Assembly: GCA_022495005.1 (NCBI GenBank)
Contig: JAGYXB010001414.1
Span: 1-64,000, forward strand
Reading direction: 5' to 3'
Length of the DNA: 64,000 nucleotides
Origin: Rhyacophila brunnea
Taxonomy: Eukaryota; Arthropoda; Insecta; Trichoptera; Rhyacophilidae
A program made the translations under genes and the position numbers. Numbering within the stretch: position 1 is the first letter of the stretch; every line of letters starts with the position of its first letter. Positions 13,301-25,050 of this stretch are shown piece by piece. The notes below the pieces were generated by a model, which did not search any database, was not told the origin of the DNA, and worked only from the letters and a program-made list of their open reading frames with translations.

Positions 13301-14167
13301 TATGATTTTTGCACTCAACACGTCTAATGATTTAAAAATCAATTCACAAAAAATTGTGTCCATTCAGCAGAAAAATGACAAAACACCGTAAATACCAGGA
13401 ATCATTGTTGTTTTGTAGTTTGCTCTTTTTTTAAACAGTTTTTATTGTGTCCTGAAATAAAGTTGTTTTTGGTTTATGAGGACTACAAGATAGAAGGATG
13501 ATCGATCATTAAGCCTCAATTACATTGAGCTTCTTTACGAGCTGGCTATTGGCGAATTCAAAAGCGGGCGATTCAGCTACTGCGATTTGATGATTACACA
13601 AAACTTTCCATTCGCTGAGAAGCCACAAGCCAGCGACTATTTTGACGGAACTTAGTTAATTTTTTTACCGGGAGGTACTGCGCTCTACTGCGCAGACGCA
13701 GTAGGCCCACACGCCGGCATGTAGCGTGTAAAGTTGACCGGCTTTCAACTTTTCTCAGTAGAGTGTTTACAACCTGCTTATTAGCTTATTCGATGATTAC
13801 ACTGGGCAACTTTACAGGCGGATTGTAAATTCGCCAATAAACAGCTCGTAAAGAAGCTTAATGTAATTGAGGCTTTACCATTGTATTTTCTTTTTTATTT
13901 ATAAAATAAAATGGTATGTTTTATTCCATTACTTATTATTTGAAAAGTAGGTTCATATTAAATTAATTATCGTTATGTAGGTTTTGTAACTTAATTTTTT
14001 TGTTCTTAAGGGGAGTGAGCGTATGCCCAACCTTCTTTTCAAAGAGCGAATTTATTATAAAATGTAAAATATGCTTTCAGGGGCACGAACACTACAACTC
14101 CGCACACAAGAATTTTATTTACCTGCGGCCATGCTATGACGAAATGAAACCTAGATCATCTACATAA
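4357..14167 (+). CDS. Rae1: mRNA export factor Rae1 (Gle2), WD40 beta-propeller
   Basis: Nine coding exons join in phase to 360 residues: 4357-4530, 5238-5330, 5966-6043, 7169-7264, 9691-9762, 9853-10009, 10989-11107, 12051-12257 and 14081-14167. Rae1/Gle2 is a WD40 propeller that binds the nucleoporin Nup98 and acts in mRNA export and spindle assembly; human RAE1 has 368 residues, so this is full length. Visible blades include [47 protein letters not shown] and [18 protein letters not shown], and [15 protein letters not shown] is family-typical. The end [13 protein letters not shown] is also characteristic. The chosen ATG follows an acceptor at 4348, so an upstream untranslated exon is expected. 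All introns are GT-AG; the exon 4 donor (AAG then GTTGTT) is weak. Introns 4 and 8 are large and carry a long hairpin and a Harbinger-like element. Confidence 0.95.
5617..5680. repeat. Fragment of the CATGGCCCC hAT-like family
   Basis: This short piece in Rae1 intron 2 reads ATGGCCCCCGCAAGGGG, then a run of about 13 G, then CTGACAGGGCTCTAGTCT. It matches the left end of the complete element at 51696-52206, which has the same CTGACAGGGCTCTAGTCT block. The right end is missing, so it is a truncated copy. The G run may be prone to length variation. Confidence 0.6.
6301..6317. repeat. Short (CT)n microsatellite
   Basis: A run of about eight CT units lies in Rae1 intron 3. No other feature is recognised in the remainder of that intron (6044-7168). 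Confidence 0.7.
7748..7842. repeat. Short hAT-like remnant
   Basis: The piece begins around ATCTCAAACTGTGTAACTTT and ends CTTGAGAACTACTGG, both resembling decayed hAT ends of the CAGTGGTTCTCAAACT type. A second copy with the same two end blocks lies at about 49976-50055, inside the pogo-like element. Target duplications are not clear. Confidence 0.4.
8091..8396. mobile_element. Long fold-back element, near-perfect hairpin of about 300 bp
   Basis: Two arms of roughly 130 bases are inverted copies of each other. The left begins TGGGTCTATTCTATACTTAT and the right ends ATAAGTATAGAATAGACCCA. Inside, GCACTTATTGTAACAATTAC on the left has its inverse at about 8296-8315 on the right. A loop of about 35-40 bases around 8220-8260 separates the arms. 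It lies in Rae1 intron 4. No coding frame is present, and the outermost flanks do not give a clear target duplication. A transcript through it would form a long stem. Confidence 0.85.
10221..10752. mobile_element. Possible TIR element in Rae1 intron 6
   Basis: AAAAAGCGATAAGTCCACA at the left is matched by the inverse TGTGGACTTGTCGCTTTTTATT-like end at about 10731-10752. A related block, AAAAAGCGCCAAGTC, recurs near 10365. No target duplication is clear and the open frames across it look accidental. It could be a non-autonomous DNA element or two chance-inverted fragments. Confidence 0.4.
11509..11721 (-). pseudogene. LINE reverse transcriptase C-terminal fragment
   Basis: The minus strand encodes [13 protein letters not shown] followed by [10 protein letters not shown]. 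This is the stretch just after the reverse-transcriptase domain in many animal LINEs, where LLYGCETW and CLRRILGI are common. The frame then decays. It is a 5'-truncated, dead copy in Rae1 intron 7, antisense to the gene. A similar LINE tail, from another copy, lies at 60082-60552. Confidence 0.75.
12664..12826. repeat. Tandem duplication, two diverged units of about 80-90 bp
   Basis: Both units contain GTTAAAACTGTGAA, then CAAGCCCCT or TAAGCCCCT, an AATCGCACTT-like block, a CGACTT-C-GGTTATTG block and similar spacing. The first starts near 12664 and the second near 12753. They lie in Rae1 intron 8. The origin is unknown. Confidence 0.65.
13512..13874. mobile_element. Harbinger-like MITE (363 bp)
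   Basis: The ends AGCCTCAATTACATTGAGC and the inverted TAATGTAATTGAGGCT extend into a longer inverted match (GCTTCTTTACGAGCTG against CAGCTCGTAAAGAAGC). TTA flanks both ends, as for the 3-bp target duplication of PIF/Harbinger elements. The interior is GC-richer than the flanks and has no transposase frame. It lies in Rae1 intron 8. Confidence 0.8.
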
Positions 14168-14283
14168 ATTCCATTAGAAATTATACAATTTTCAATTTAA
14201 TCTAATTATTTATTAGCCGTTGACAGTCAAACATTTAATTCTCCGTTTGAAAAATTACATATAACAAATTATTACGCAAATGA

Positions 14284-14293
14284 AATAAATAAA
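14284..14293 (+). promoter_or_regulatory. Rae1 polyadenylation signal (overlapping AATAAA)
   Basis: AATAAATAAA lies about 120 bases after the Rae1 stop codon, giving two overlapping canonical signals on the coding strand. The cleavage site itself cannot be fixed. Confidence 0.55.
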
Positions 14294-15162
14294 TTTATCG
14301 AGTAGGAAACTAATTAGTTTCATTATGTATACAAATGATAGTTTTCAAAAGAATCTTCCTAGCTCCCTCTATAACTAGCGGGTCACTGCATCCAGCGGTG
14401 GTTTAAGGTACCTGACTGATGTTGAGGCTCTATTTCATGTAGGTACTAATTATTTGTATATTATGCTAGGTTTAGAGGCCCTCTTGTGACATTTAATGCG
14501 ATATTAGTCACCCGACTATTAAAAAAACAGTAAGAGAGTTTTTCTGCAAGATTTTTTACACAGGTATCAGATAATGGCAACTACTTACATTATTATCTCC
14601 TTGAGATTTTGAAACTTTCTGATGAACCATACACTTATTTATTATTAAAACCGACACTGACTGCAATCACAAAAAGAAATACTGATTTAACAGTGTTATG
14701 ACTCTGCATCCAAATACAATCTTCAACCTTATCACTGCCAGCCAATTTTTACTTGGTGGTCGGTTGTAGGCCAGCTATTTTTGGAATAAAATAAATCCCA
14801 TAAAAAATATGAAATAGGAACAGAATGATAAATATTTGTGAAAAATTACCAAATCAACATGTTTCTCGATTTTATCGTGAATATTTTCACACTAAAATTA
14901 TAAATATTGTTTAGAAAATATACACAAACAGTTTATTCAGAAGTTATGACGTTTACGAGAACGCACGAGTTAACTCGTCCATGGCCTGACGGGACATATG
15001 TACATGTTTTGACGAGTTACCTCGGCTCTGGCTGTGTTGAAATTTTCTGTTATTGCTGACCAATAAAAATGGAATTTATGCAGAAAATATTTTCTTGATA
15101 TTGCTTTATATCCTTCTGCAATTTAAAGTTAGATATGAATTGAAAACTGAAGATTATGGTAA

Positions 15163-15344
15163 GTGCTTGGCCAGAGTGAACGTGTGGACAGCGGGCAGGA
15201 GCGGTGCGTGCAACTTAAACATATAACCGTGTGTGATATGCCCAAAAAAAGACATTGTCTATGAACATTTTACACTCGGTTATACTTTTAAGTTGCGCTC
15301 GCCACTGCCGCCCCGCCGCCTGTTTGACCGCTGTGTTCTAGCAC
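15163..15344. mobile_element. Harbinger-like MITE (182 bp)
   Basis: The ends GTGCTTGG and CTAGCAC are inverted and flanked by TAA on both sides. The inverted similarity continues inward, with CAACTTAAACATATAACCG against CGGTTATACTTTTAAGTTG. The arms are GC-rich (GCGGGCAGGAGCGG and CCGCCCCGCCGCC). A TAA target duplication suits the PIF/Harbinger superfamily. Confidence 0.75.
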
Positions 15345-16512
15345 TAAGGGTGAAAATCGAACATCATAAGTCATATTGACAGTTAAAAATGTCTTTTGTG
15401 TTCAAATTTGACAAATTCAGTCATTTTATTTGAGAAAATTATCTGCTCCGAATAAAACTTATTTATGACAGTACTTAATCATTTTACTGCACGGAGAATG
15501 AAACTATCAGTGCTCATCGCCTCACGTAATTTTCTTTATAAGTACGTCTTTTTATAAAGGCGTAATTAATATTTATTTAATTTTTATTATAATGAAAAAA
15601 TTTGTAATAACTTTTTTTTATCAAGTTTGTTAAGCCACAGGGCATATGGACATTCTCCCGAAAATGTTTTATTTTTAGGGTTTAGAACTTACTTTTCTCG
15701 AGTCAAAAACATCTCATCTCTAAAAGTCATTATTTTTAATAATATTATATGGCTTATGTATAATTATATTTTTGCACATTTCTGAAAAGTGTATTGAACA
15801 CTGTACATTTGACATGATATTTTGCACATAGACGCACATTGTAATAATGCTATTTTGCAAGCAACAGTGGGATAAGTCAAAAATACTAGTTTTGGGATAA
15901 TTGAACTTTAATGCTTGTGTCATACAAATGAATAAGTTAATAATTTTGTTTTTTTCTGCGGTTTATAATAGATGATAATGGTAGGATTTTTTGTATACCA
16001 TTATTAACAGTGAAGTATCTTAGTTATCATCCTGTTGCCTTGGAGTTACGTGACAGTTTTAAGAAATGCAATTTTTTTTTTTAATCTCAGTGATTCATTA
16101 TGTAGGTATAGCTTTCAGCAATCGATCGGCATTTTTATCTCAAAATCGACTTTTTTTTACTTTATTTCACTGTTGCTTTCAGGCAGCGTTTTGAAGATTC
16201 CAGTAAATTAATCTAACATGTTTATATTTTAAAAAAACTTGTATTTGGCTCAAATTAATGAAATCCATATAAAAAGTTTTACTTGAAATTCACCCATAGA
16301 CTTTATTAGTCAGATATCTCTTAAAAAAAATTTGATGTTTTATTAAAAATTTTATTATTATAAGCAGCACTGATCAATTTGTAAACACACGACATTCTAA
16401 TAGGAAGCTCAAAAATTTCAATGGGTACCTAGTTTAAAATTAAGGTGACAGATAATTGCCAAACAAAATGTGCATCCTGTCAGTTTTTATGTGCAAAATT
16501 GATGTGACTTCA

Positions 16513-17171
16513 CAGTTCAAGAGCGGAATGCACAATCTAAGATTTCGTTCCTAAGGATAAGTCGCCGAAAAGCATGACTTAACTATAGACAATCCTGAGT
16601 ATAGAGTTAAGGAATCCTTAACCATAGACTACTTTTGTTATGAACACGCTCCCTTCTGTATTACCATTTACCACTGACGGCTGCTGTCAAAATAAATTCG
16701 CATGTATCTAACACAGTCCATACACTCAAATTCATTTAACAATGTATCTCAATATGGATATTGATAGTGTTAATTCGTTTGGCATGTACTTGCAGAATAT
16801 TATTTTATTTTTATACGCCAGCCCGCAGAAATACAAAATACCAGATGAAGAATGACAATTGATGCTAGTATTACCATGTTAAAAAAAAATCGTGTGGTGC
16901 CTGTGGAATCACGTATAATGACTTATAACGGAAACATAAGAGTATTATAATTAAATATTAATATGTATTTATAGTTATTGCATTTATAAAATGCAGTTGT
17001 CATATTTTTGTCATCGTTTAACGATTATAAAATAATTTACCTAATGAGAATTTTTAAATATGGTATTATTTTCAATAAAAATGATCTTAACTAAGGACAG
17101 TGTTTCTGCATAGTGTTTTCTGCTAAGGAAATTTTAGTTATAACAAATGTTTCTGCATTCCGCTCCAACTG
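16513..17171. mobile_element. TIR element starting CAGTT...GAGCGGAATGC (about 659 bp)
   Basis: The left end CAGTTCAAGAGCGGAATGCA matches the inverse of TGCATTCCGCTCCAACTG at the right. The inverted match continues less strictly (CCTAAGG against CTAAGGAAA). No convincing target duplication or transposase frame is visible. A hAT-like origin is possible from the CAG end. Confidence 0.55.
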
Positions 17172-17744
17172 TTTAAAGGCTTTCTTATATATCCGACTGA
17201 TTACTTTAAATGTGAGATAATTTTATTTATGTGCAATATATTTAAGTACTAGATGTGAAATCTATCTTTACTTATGTGCACTTAATCGTCACCCACATAC
17301 ATTGTAAAAAGAGAAAAGCTTTAACTGCTATTTCACAAATACCACAATTACTGTTCACTGAACTGAACGGAACTGAACAATGTTCCGATTCCATTGGGCA
17401 CGGTCAAGTTCATGGACCCAGGACATATACTTGAATGGACCCTGTACCACATATGTGACCCTTTCTGGATATCCTGCAATGAATTTCAGACGTGATCAAC
17501 ATGAAGATCATGAAAATAATTACAGTTATTAACCAGCTCGGCTATGCAATGATTCTTTTCTACATATAATTTTTTTAATCAATGCCATTTTCTTTATATT
17601 TCTTACTATAAAAGTATAATTTACATTTTTTTGATTTTTAATTGAATTCACATGAAATATATGTATATTAAATAAAATACATGTTTTTTGTTTGATTTAT
17701 CCCTACACTTTATTTTGACTGGTACAATCTCAATCGCAACCCTT

Positions 17745-17805
17745 ACAGTTCAGTACATAAGGCACTGGATTCTCATCCAGGCTCCTGGTTCAATTCCCAT
17801 GGCAT
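17745..17805 (+). repeat. tRNA-like head of a probable SINE
   Basis: The sequence contains CTGGATTCTCATCCAG, an anticodon-arm-like hairpin with a 6-base rather than 7-base loop. It is followed by GGTTCAATTCC, a good polymerase III B box. The upstream A box (around TACATAAGGC) is weak. No paired acceptor stem is visible, so I read it as a tRNA-derived SINE rather than a working tRNA gene. Confidence 0.45.
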
Positions 17806-19138
17806 CATTTTCTCATAGCATGGGTGTATATGTGATTGTTTCGCTTCAACTAGTACACTACTGTCATTAGGCATGCATTGTTCATGTACAACTGGTTTGG
17901 AAGATAAGTCGTAGTCTGCCATTTGTGAACGCCCTGAAGACAAGAGCAAATCACAGCATTCTTCGTGAATGACAAGATGCCAGCCAGAGTGTTCATTCAA
18001 ATGACACTATCGGAACAAGACATGAAAATATGTAATTATAACTATACATTATCCAAATTAATGTGTGTAACAAAGGAAAAATAATACTTACATAAATAGT
18101 TTGTGGGTAGGTATGCGAAATTTAAAAGCTTTGACAGAAACTAAAAGAGCAGTATGTAGACGGTGGTGACGTCATTCAATATTAACTAATGATACCGCAT
18201 TTTTTTATTCCTTTATGCTCTTATACTACCACTTACAAATTTTCCCTCAAGTAAAACAGCTCTCAATAAGTATGCCGTAGTATCTATCCAAACTGTATTT
18301 GTTTACCATATTACTAAAAAGGTTTAAACTTTTTGTTGTAAATAGTATGCTAATTCTTGCAGAATCTCTTGACACTACTAGATATCTCACAATGATAAAA
18401 AAAATCCTTGGGACTACTTTTGTCACATTTGATAACCATTGCTACTCATTTTTATCCAAAGATTTTTTTATGTATTTTATTTACAAAAAAAAAAATTCAC
18501 TGCAAATTTTGTTTTGAATATAAGCAAAGCAACTACAGATACGCTTATATTAATTCATATCGTATAGATTATTTTATTTATATAATTATTTTGTAAGGGA
18601 TAGTTTGGTTTTGTGATTACCCTGGTACCTATTTTCTGCGATAAAATATCAGACAAACCTGAAATAAAATTTAATTGTTGTCTATGAATCGATGTTTTGA
18701 CAATTTGACATAACATGCATAGTCTATGGAAGTTGTACTGTCAAAAATATATTGTTGATAGCATTGTTTTGTATTGATATTACGAACCTATTAATTGTAT
18801 TGTTTACTGAGTATTTACATTAGGAATACGTAAAAATTAAACTTTAACATCATACGGTCGTGAGACACTATATTATTGGGAGTTTAGTAATTATTTCATT
18901 GGGATTAATATCATGTTATGGATTATTGCGAAATACCGAGACAATATTACTATGTAAATAATTAATAGTGCTACTGCAGCTTTAGAATAATATATTATTC
19001 TATCCATTAATAGACTCGATAATAAACTAACAGATATTCATTCATGGAATCTGGGAAATCTACGTCTACGAGTTTGATATTGAATGTTAAAAGTCATAAG
19101 ATCGATACGTCAATCATTCTGAAATCGATATTGCCATT

Positions 19139-22100
19139 ATGGCCAACGAAATGGAGTTTGAAGAACAGCTAAATGTACATACGGATTATAAACTCAACGA
19201 AGGTGACGCTATTAGCAATGAATCTATCCACCAGTGTAAACTGAAGGTAGAAAAAGAAATGGACATATTGTATGGGCCAATAAAGAAAGAGGTGACTATA
19301 TATTTATAAAATGAGCATGATTTCTTCTTTATACTTAACATATTATATAAGTTGAGAATGGCGACTATTATCATATGAATTCCAGTCACTAAGTATAAAC
19401 TGTGCGGCAAGTTGAAAACATCAACATTCAGAACAGAATTTCTTATTGATATGTGCTAGAAACGTGAAAGCCAATTGCCATCGACTAAGACTTTGAAGCC
19501 GGACTCAGTTTATTATTTTATGACGGTCAGGCCACAAAACGTCTTCAAATATTATAAATATTGAATGCGCATTTCATCTACGTGAAATACTGTAGTACAT
19601 TTATCGTGTGTTTAGGTTTACCCTATATTTCTTCATATTCGACAATCGTAGCTTCTTACAACTACACTCCGAAGATGACGCACTTCCCATTATTTTTGTA
19701 TTCCTTGAGTAGAAGCTTGTGAATTATGCATAGATATGCCAGTATCACCCTCTTAATTCTTTATTTTCGTGTTCTTCATTCTTGAGGATCATGACACCTT
19801 GCATTCTGCCGTCTGCATATCTGAAGGTATTTAGAGACACTTCACTTGGTTGGACCATAGTGTAGACCAGGGGTCGGCAAACTCTTGGACCAAAAGAGCC
19901 AAATATGAGTATTACAACGGTTAAAAAAAATTTCGAGAGCCATACATATATTTTTATAAATATGATTTATTTCAGTGAATGTTATTGTTTATTTATCAAG
20001 TGAAGAAGATTTTGCGAGTAAAACTAACGTAAATATAAGTTGTTTTATTGTTGAAATTATAAATATATTTTTACAGAAAATGAGTAACATACAATTTTCA
20101 CGCATTCCTTAAAACTAATGTGAACAATGACCTTTCTTGCATTTCTTTGAAGATTGTCTGTATGTTTGCTATGTAACTTGTAGTTTTCAATTTTAGGTGT
20201 GACTCCAAATTCTCATCGGTTATTTGGCTACTCTAAATGCTATTTATATTGTTCATGTTTGAAAATGATTGTTCACATACATATTATGTAGACTCGAATA
20301 TGAGTTCGGAAAGCTATACCATGTATTAAAAATCGTAGTATCTACCTTATTATGTAGATCTTTTAGAGCGCTCCGCTGTGTTGTGAAATTTAATTGCATT
20401 TTTCTCTCTCCAAATCCTCAATTTTGGTGGCAAGACCTACAAATTTGGAGATACATAACTCTTTGCTTGTTAAATCCACCAAAAAAAATCTATTTCAAAA
20501 GTGCTCGTGTCAATATGAAATGGAGAAAAATTTAATTTGTGGACTTTTGCAATGTGCGAATTTAAAATGACAACAATCATACCTCTTTGTAAAAAATCTG
20601 AATTGGGAATTTGGCAAAGAGCCACACGCCAATACCCAAAGAGCCGCATGTGGCTCGCGAGCCGCGGTTTGCCGACCCCTGGTGTAGACTGTAGACCAGG
20701 GTTTCTCAAACTATGTTATGCAAAAATCTGAAATGGTTTTATAAGCTACAACGGCTGCAACAAATTCAAACATGTATGACTTATTATTATATAGCGAAGC
20801 AGGATTTTCTTATTATGCTACAACGAAGTCAAAGTCCAGGACAAGGCTCGATGCCACACCAGATATAAAAATTCAACTTTTTAATATTGTGCCTGATATC
20901 AAGAAGATTTGCAATTTAAGGACCCAAAATCATCAAGAACATCAACCACTTATATTTTTATGTGTTATGTATTAACAATAATTACTACTTCTTACTGACT
21001 TATTTCACCATGTTTGATCCTGTGAGGATCATATTATGGGCTTCCACATAGTTGAGGTTGTATGAATAGATTAAATACCCTAGGTGTTATGTGTTATTAC
21101 GCGCGGCATAAGCGTTGGACTATCACGCCGTGGGTCTCAGGTTCGAATCCTGGGTCTGGTAAGTACACATATTGTTTTTCAATTTGTGTCTGTCAGGGTA
21201 TGGACCTAATAGGTTGAGCAAGTGGCTGACATCTATTTCTCGTAAAAAACAAAATCTGTTAATACAAACCTCTACTATGTGGAGGCCCATATGATCCTAT
21301 TAGGATCGGACATGGTCGGTGTTATGTTAAAATTTCAGGATTTGCAAAGTGTTCCATCGCAGGAAAACCGAGCAAAACAGTTAATGTGTCGATCATTTAA
21401 AAACAACATTTTCAACCCTAAGCAATAAAATCTTACCAGGCAGTTAACTAGACCGATGCCCCCGGGATCGGATTACGTTTATGACATTAGTTAAGTGTCT
21501 AAATAGGTACCTAATTGGTGTTTTCGCCGACAACATTGAAAAAGTATCCACGCATATGGTTTATGAATGCCATGCTTGTTTCGGGGATTTTTACGATGGT
21601 TTACAGATTTTTTATGTTCTATACTTAAATAGAACGTGGCGCGAAAAATGTTATATAACGATATAATGAATAATGCTTATAACGAGCAAATTCAGTCGGT
21701 CCCATCGTCCTCGTAATAACCAAGTTCGACTGTATATTTGAACCTTTATTGGTAGTCATTATTTTATAATTTACTATGATTCTTTTGTCAGTAGAAAAGC
21801 ATTTGTCCAACATTATTTGTAATTTTGTAAGTTAAATAGACCCTCAATGTTTCTGCTGACGATGAGCTTTTCTAAATTATTGTTTTCTCTAATGTCTATG
21901 TCGTCAAAGTACTGTATAACTTTTCGGAAACATTGTAGAGAGCCTGTCTTTTATGTTTATTTTTTTCAGAATGGAGCTATTCATTCTCTTTCTCATCTTT
22001 GACGTGCACCTTAAATTCATATAATTTAATAATGATCAGGACCGTTTGGATCAGGATCGTTTGATGAGTAGTAAGGACATTGTCAATGCTATTTCTATAA

Positions 22101-24995
22101 ATAGTTTATTAAAGATCTTAAAAATGTGCTTAATATTAATATTTTTAATTTAATTTAAAATACAGAGAACAAACAACCTCAACTCCATTTTGACAAGAAT
22201 ATGAGCTACAGACCTACAAACTTATCTGAAGAATGGATGGGGGAGCCACAGTCAAAAACTACCCAATCAGAACTCGCAACTGGACAGAATCTGACATTCG
22301 AATGACATTTTCAAAATGGCGTCCATATGATAGTTCGTAGTTCCATATTTGACAGTTCTTCAGATAAGTTTGTAGGAGTGCAAAACCCACAGGAGATGGC
22401 AGGATAACAGCATGTATGTCAATGTATCTAGGAGTGTGACCACTCACCCTAAATTCGATGGGTTCGTTAGAGGCCTGCGAGGTCACCCGGGCCATTTGCC
22501 TATCTTTTCTGTTGTACTGGTTTTGTTGAACCTAAATTTACGCTACTCAATGTTATTATCGATAATACATAAAATGCATTGTATTATTTAAACCCAACTT
22601 TTTTTTTTATAGATATTCATTAAAACGGAACCAGATTTTTTGGAAGTGACACCGGATATTGAAGTCATTCATTCTCCAAATAACATTTCAGATTTACATT
22701 ATGCAGAAGATAATCGAGATATTGAGGTAATTTGTCGATGTAACTGATATTTAGGTACATGGTAGAACTCCTTATGATGGAACTGTAACTTGTTAAATAT
22801 TCGAATTGGATTCTTCCAGAACATTTCCTTGATGAGGCAGGCAGGCACAGGATCAATTTAAATTTTCACTCTACAATTTCAGGATAGGTACCTCTCATCA
22901 ATTGAATCAACACAATAGATAACTTTTTTATTTATTTAACATATTAACTTCATTAGTTGTTTGACAATATATATTATCATTTGAGTAAAGATTGTCACTA
23001 AATTTGTGCTGTATTCATTACAGCCATATCCAAAATATATTTTCGATGACAAAATTTGTTAGCTCACTATTGCCAAACTTTATTACCCAATCTCTAAATT
23101 CAAGATCCACATATCAAATATTTTATGTAGCTCTTTCAATTTAAGTATTTTGGATTTCGCAAAAGTCTGTTTAACGTTAGGTTGGTTTCTATATTATGGA
23201 TCTTTTATCTCATATAGAACAACAGAGAGTTTGCTTAGAGTCCTAAAAGGTTGGTAATCCAACGTTAATTTTATTACCATTATGAAAGAAAATGTCTTGT
23301 GCATGTAAAAGTATTAAGTTTCCACAACAAATACAATCAACCAAATAGCCAGAATGCCTGCTAAAATCTTCCCAAAAATGTTTTTAATGCTTTGCAAAAT
23401 GTTCTCCAATATTTTAAGCAACCGCCGTAACCTTTATGCCTGTATGATTTAATTACGGATTAACTTTTCATTACACAATGAGAACAATAACTGTAGTTTT
23501 GAGTTTTTACTAATTATACTATCATATTCTGAAATTGGAATATCTGCGCAGTAGCCCTTTGTTTCACCAGATCAATATAAGACAAACAAAAACAAAAATC
23601 TATGTTGCTGAGAGAGAGAGTTTTGAATTCAGTGCCATTCTTCAAACCTGATTATTTGTTTATCAGCTATCAAATTAAAATACTCTCCGATTTGGATTCA
23701 ACATGAAAGCTTTACTTTAGATTTTAAATTGATTTAACTCAGTTGTAGGTGTAATGTTCTTAATATATTTTCAGATTTTTATACCTGGAAAAGATGAAAA
23801 TCTAAAGATAAAATCTGAAATCGGATCCGAGTGGCATCAGTTCAAACAAAATTTTTACAAATCGCCTGTCAAAATCAAAAATACGGTGGTTGACTCTGAA
23901 GAAGATACCGTTGATAGACAAGACGAAGATGATATGACAATGGAAGAAGCAGCTGAAAAACTGTTCTCCTGCACCCGATGTGATTTTAAATGTCAGAAGG
24001 CATCCTATTTAAAATCTCATTCAATAATTCACAATGGAGACCGTCCGTTTGAATGTGATGTGTGTGGATTTAAATCGAAACGTCTCGTGAATTTGAAGAA
24101 ACACAAACTAATTCACAACGAAGAGAGACCCTTTGTTTGTGACATTTGCAGTTTTTCATGCAAGCGCTCGTACGTATTGAAAGAGCACAAACTCACACAC
24201 AGCAATATTAAACCTTACAGCTGTACGTCTTGCGATTTTAAATGCAAATTGCCGCGACACCTGAAAGCTCATGCCATTATCCACAGTAACGGATTAAAAT
24301 ATTCATGTGAGCAGTGCGAATTTACATGTAAGCGTTCGATCAAATTAAAAAATCATTATGATGAAGTTCATGAAAATGATACGCCGGTATCATGTGAAAT
24401 GTGCGATTTTTTATGCAAACGGGTCAGCGAACTGAAAGCCCACTATAAAATACATTCTAATGAGAAACCATATGCATGCGACAAGTGCAACTATCGTTGT
24501 AAAGTCTCGAATAATTTAAAAATACACAAAATTATTCATACGGATGAAAAACCTTATTCTTGCCAAATGTGCGAGTTTACATGTAAACTTTCCACTAATC
24601 TAAAAAAACACATGATGGTTCATAGCGACGATAAAAGCTTCGAGTGTGATGTTTGCAGTTTTCGGTGTAAACGGTTAGGTCATCTGAAAGAACACAAGCT
24701 GACGCATAGCGATGAGAAGCCGTTTGTTTGCGATGTCTGCGGATTCAAATGCAAACGGTTGAGCCATTTGAAGACTCACAAAACTGTTCATGACAATATC
24801 GCCCCGTACGCCTGTGACGTTTGTAACTTCTCCACAAAACGGATGGGCAACTTAAAGGCACACAAGATTACTCACGCGGGCGGAAAAATCTTTTCATGTA
24901 ACGAATGTAATTTTACTTGTAAAGCGGCAAAGAGATTGAAGCAGCACCAAAAGATGCACAACACTGAAATTATAATTATAACTGATATTGTATAA
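19139..24995 (+). CDS. C2H2 zinc-finger protein with twelve fingers
   Basis: Three exons join in phase 0: 19139-19291, 22613-22726 and 23775-24995, giving 495 residues. The first two exons and the start of the third encode an acidic region with lysine motifs of the IKTEPD and IKSE type, resembling SUMO sites; it has no recognised domain. The third exon carries twelve consecutive C2H2 fingers. Nearly all share C-x2-C-x-F-x-C-K-x5-L-x2-H with an extra cysteine. The linkers vary and few match TGEKP. The protein is probably a nuclear DNA-binding regulator; its target is unknown. The exon 1 donor (GAG then GTGACT) is the weakest splice call. It is convergent with, and paralogous to, the gene at 29320-34151. 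Introns 1 and 2 contain a hAT element, a tRNA-like TIR element and MITE A copy 2. Confidence 0.85.
19868..20681. mobile_element. hAT element with perfect 8-bp target duplication (814 bp)
   Basis: The element starts CAGGGGTCGGCAAACTCTTG and ends CGGTTTGCCGACCCCTG. It is flanked on both sides by GTGTAGAC (19860-19867 and 20682-20689). Subterminal GAGCC-rich blocks (AAGAGCCAAATATGAG and AAAGAGCCGCATGTGGCTCG) are typical of this hAT group. No intact transposase is present. It lies in intron 1 of the zinc-finger gene. The perfect target duplication suggests a relatively recent insertion. A hAT-like start, CAGGGTTTCTCAAACT, follows at about 20697. Confidence 0.9.
21006..21321. mobile_element. Element with ~65-bp inverted ends and a tRNA-like core
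   Basis: CACCATGTTTGATCC at the left and GGATCGGACATGGTCGGTG at the right begin an inverted match of about 65 bases that includes GGATCATAT, TGGGC and TCCACATAGT. Near 21105-21160 the interior has CGGCATAAGCG (A-box-like), GTTGGACTATCACGCC and GGTTCGAATCC (a perfect B box) with a paired T arm. This combines DNA-transposon-like ends with a SINE-like polymerase III promoter. It lies in intron 1 of the + zinc-finger gene. A related fragment may lie near 55590-55620. Confidence 0.6.
22209..22378. mobile_element. MITE family A, copy 2
   Basis: The ends CAGACCTACAAACTTATCTG and CAGATAAGTTTGTAGG are inverted repeats, and the interior matches the copies at 3279 and 25859 (GAATGGATGGGGGAGCCAC; CAAAATGGCGTCC). 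It lies in intron 1 of the + zinc-finger gene, about 230 bases before exon 2. Confidence 0.8.
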
Positions 24996-25044
24996 TCATA
25001 ACAGATGATAAAAAAAGATTCTACATGATACGAAGCTAAGTTAT

Positions 25045-25050
25045 AATAAA
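25045..25050 (+). promoter_or_regulatory. Polyadenylation signal of the + zinc-finger gene
   Basis: AATAAA lies about 50 bases after the stop codon at 24993-24995, a plausible signal for a short 3' UTR. Confidence 0.5.

Larger units (their letters stand above)
14168..19138. other. Intergenic region between Rae1 and the zinc-finger gene
   Basis: Apart from the elements listed separately at 15163, 16513 and 17745, the stretch is AT-rich with no supported coding sequence. A small inverted motif around CGAGTTAACTCGTC and GACGAGTTACCTCG lies near 14966-15029. The promoter of the downstream gene should be near the right end, but no clear core element was recognised. Confidence 0.5.

Noticed and set aside
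21105..21165. Functional tRNA gene
   Set aside because: The B box and T arm are good, but no paired acceptor stem was found and the piece is embedded in a repeat.
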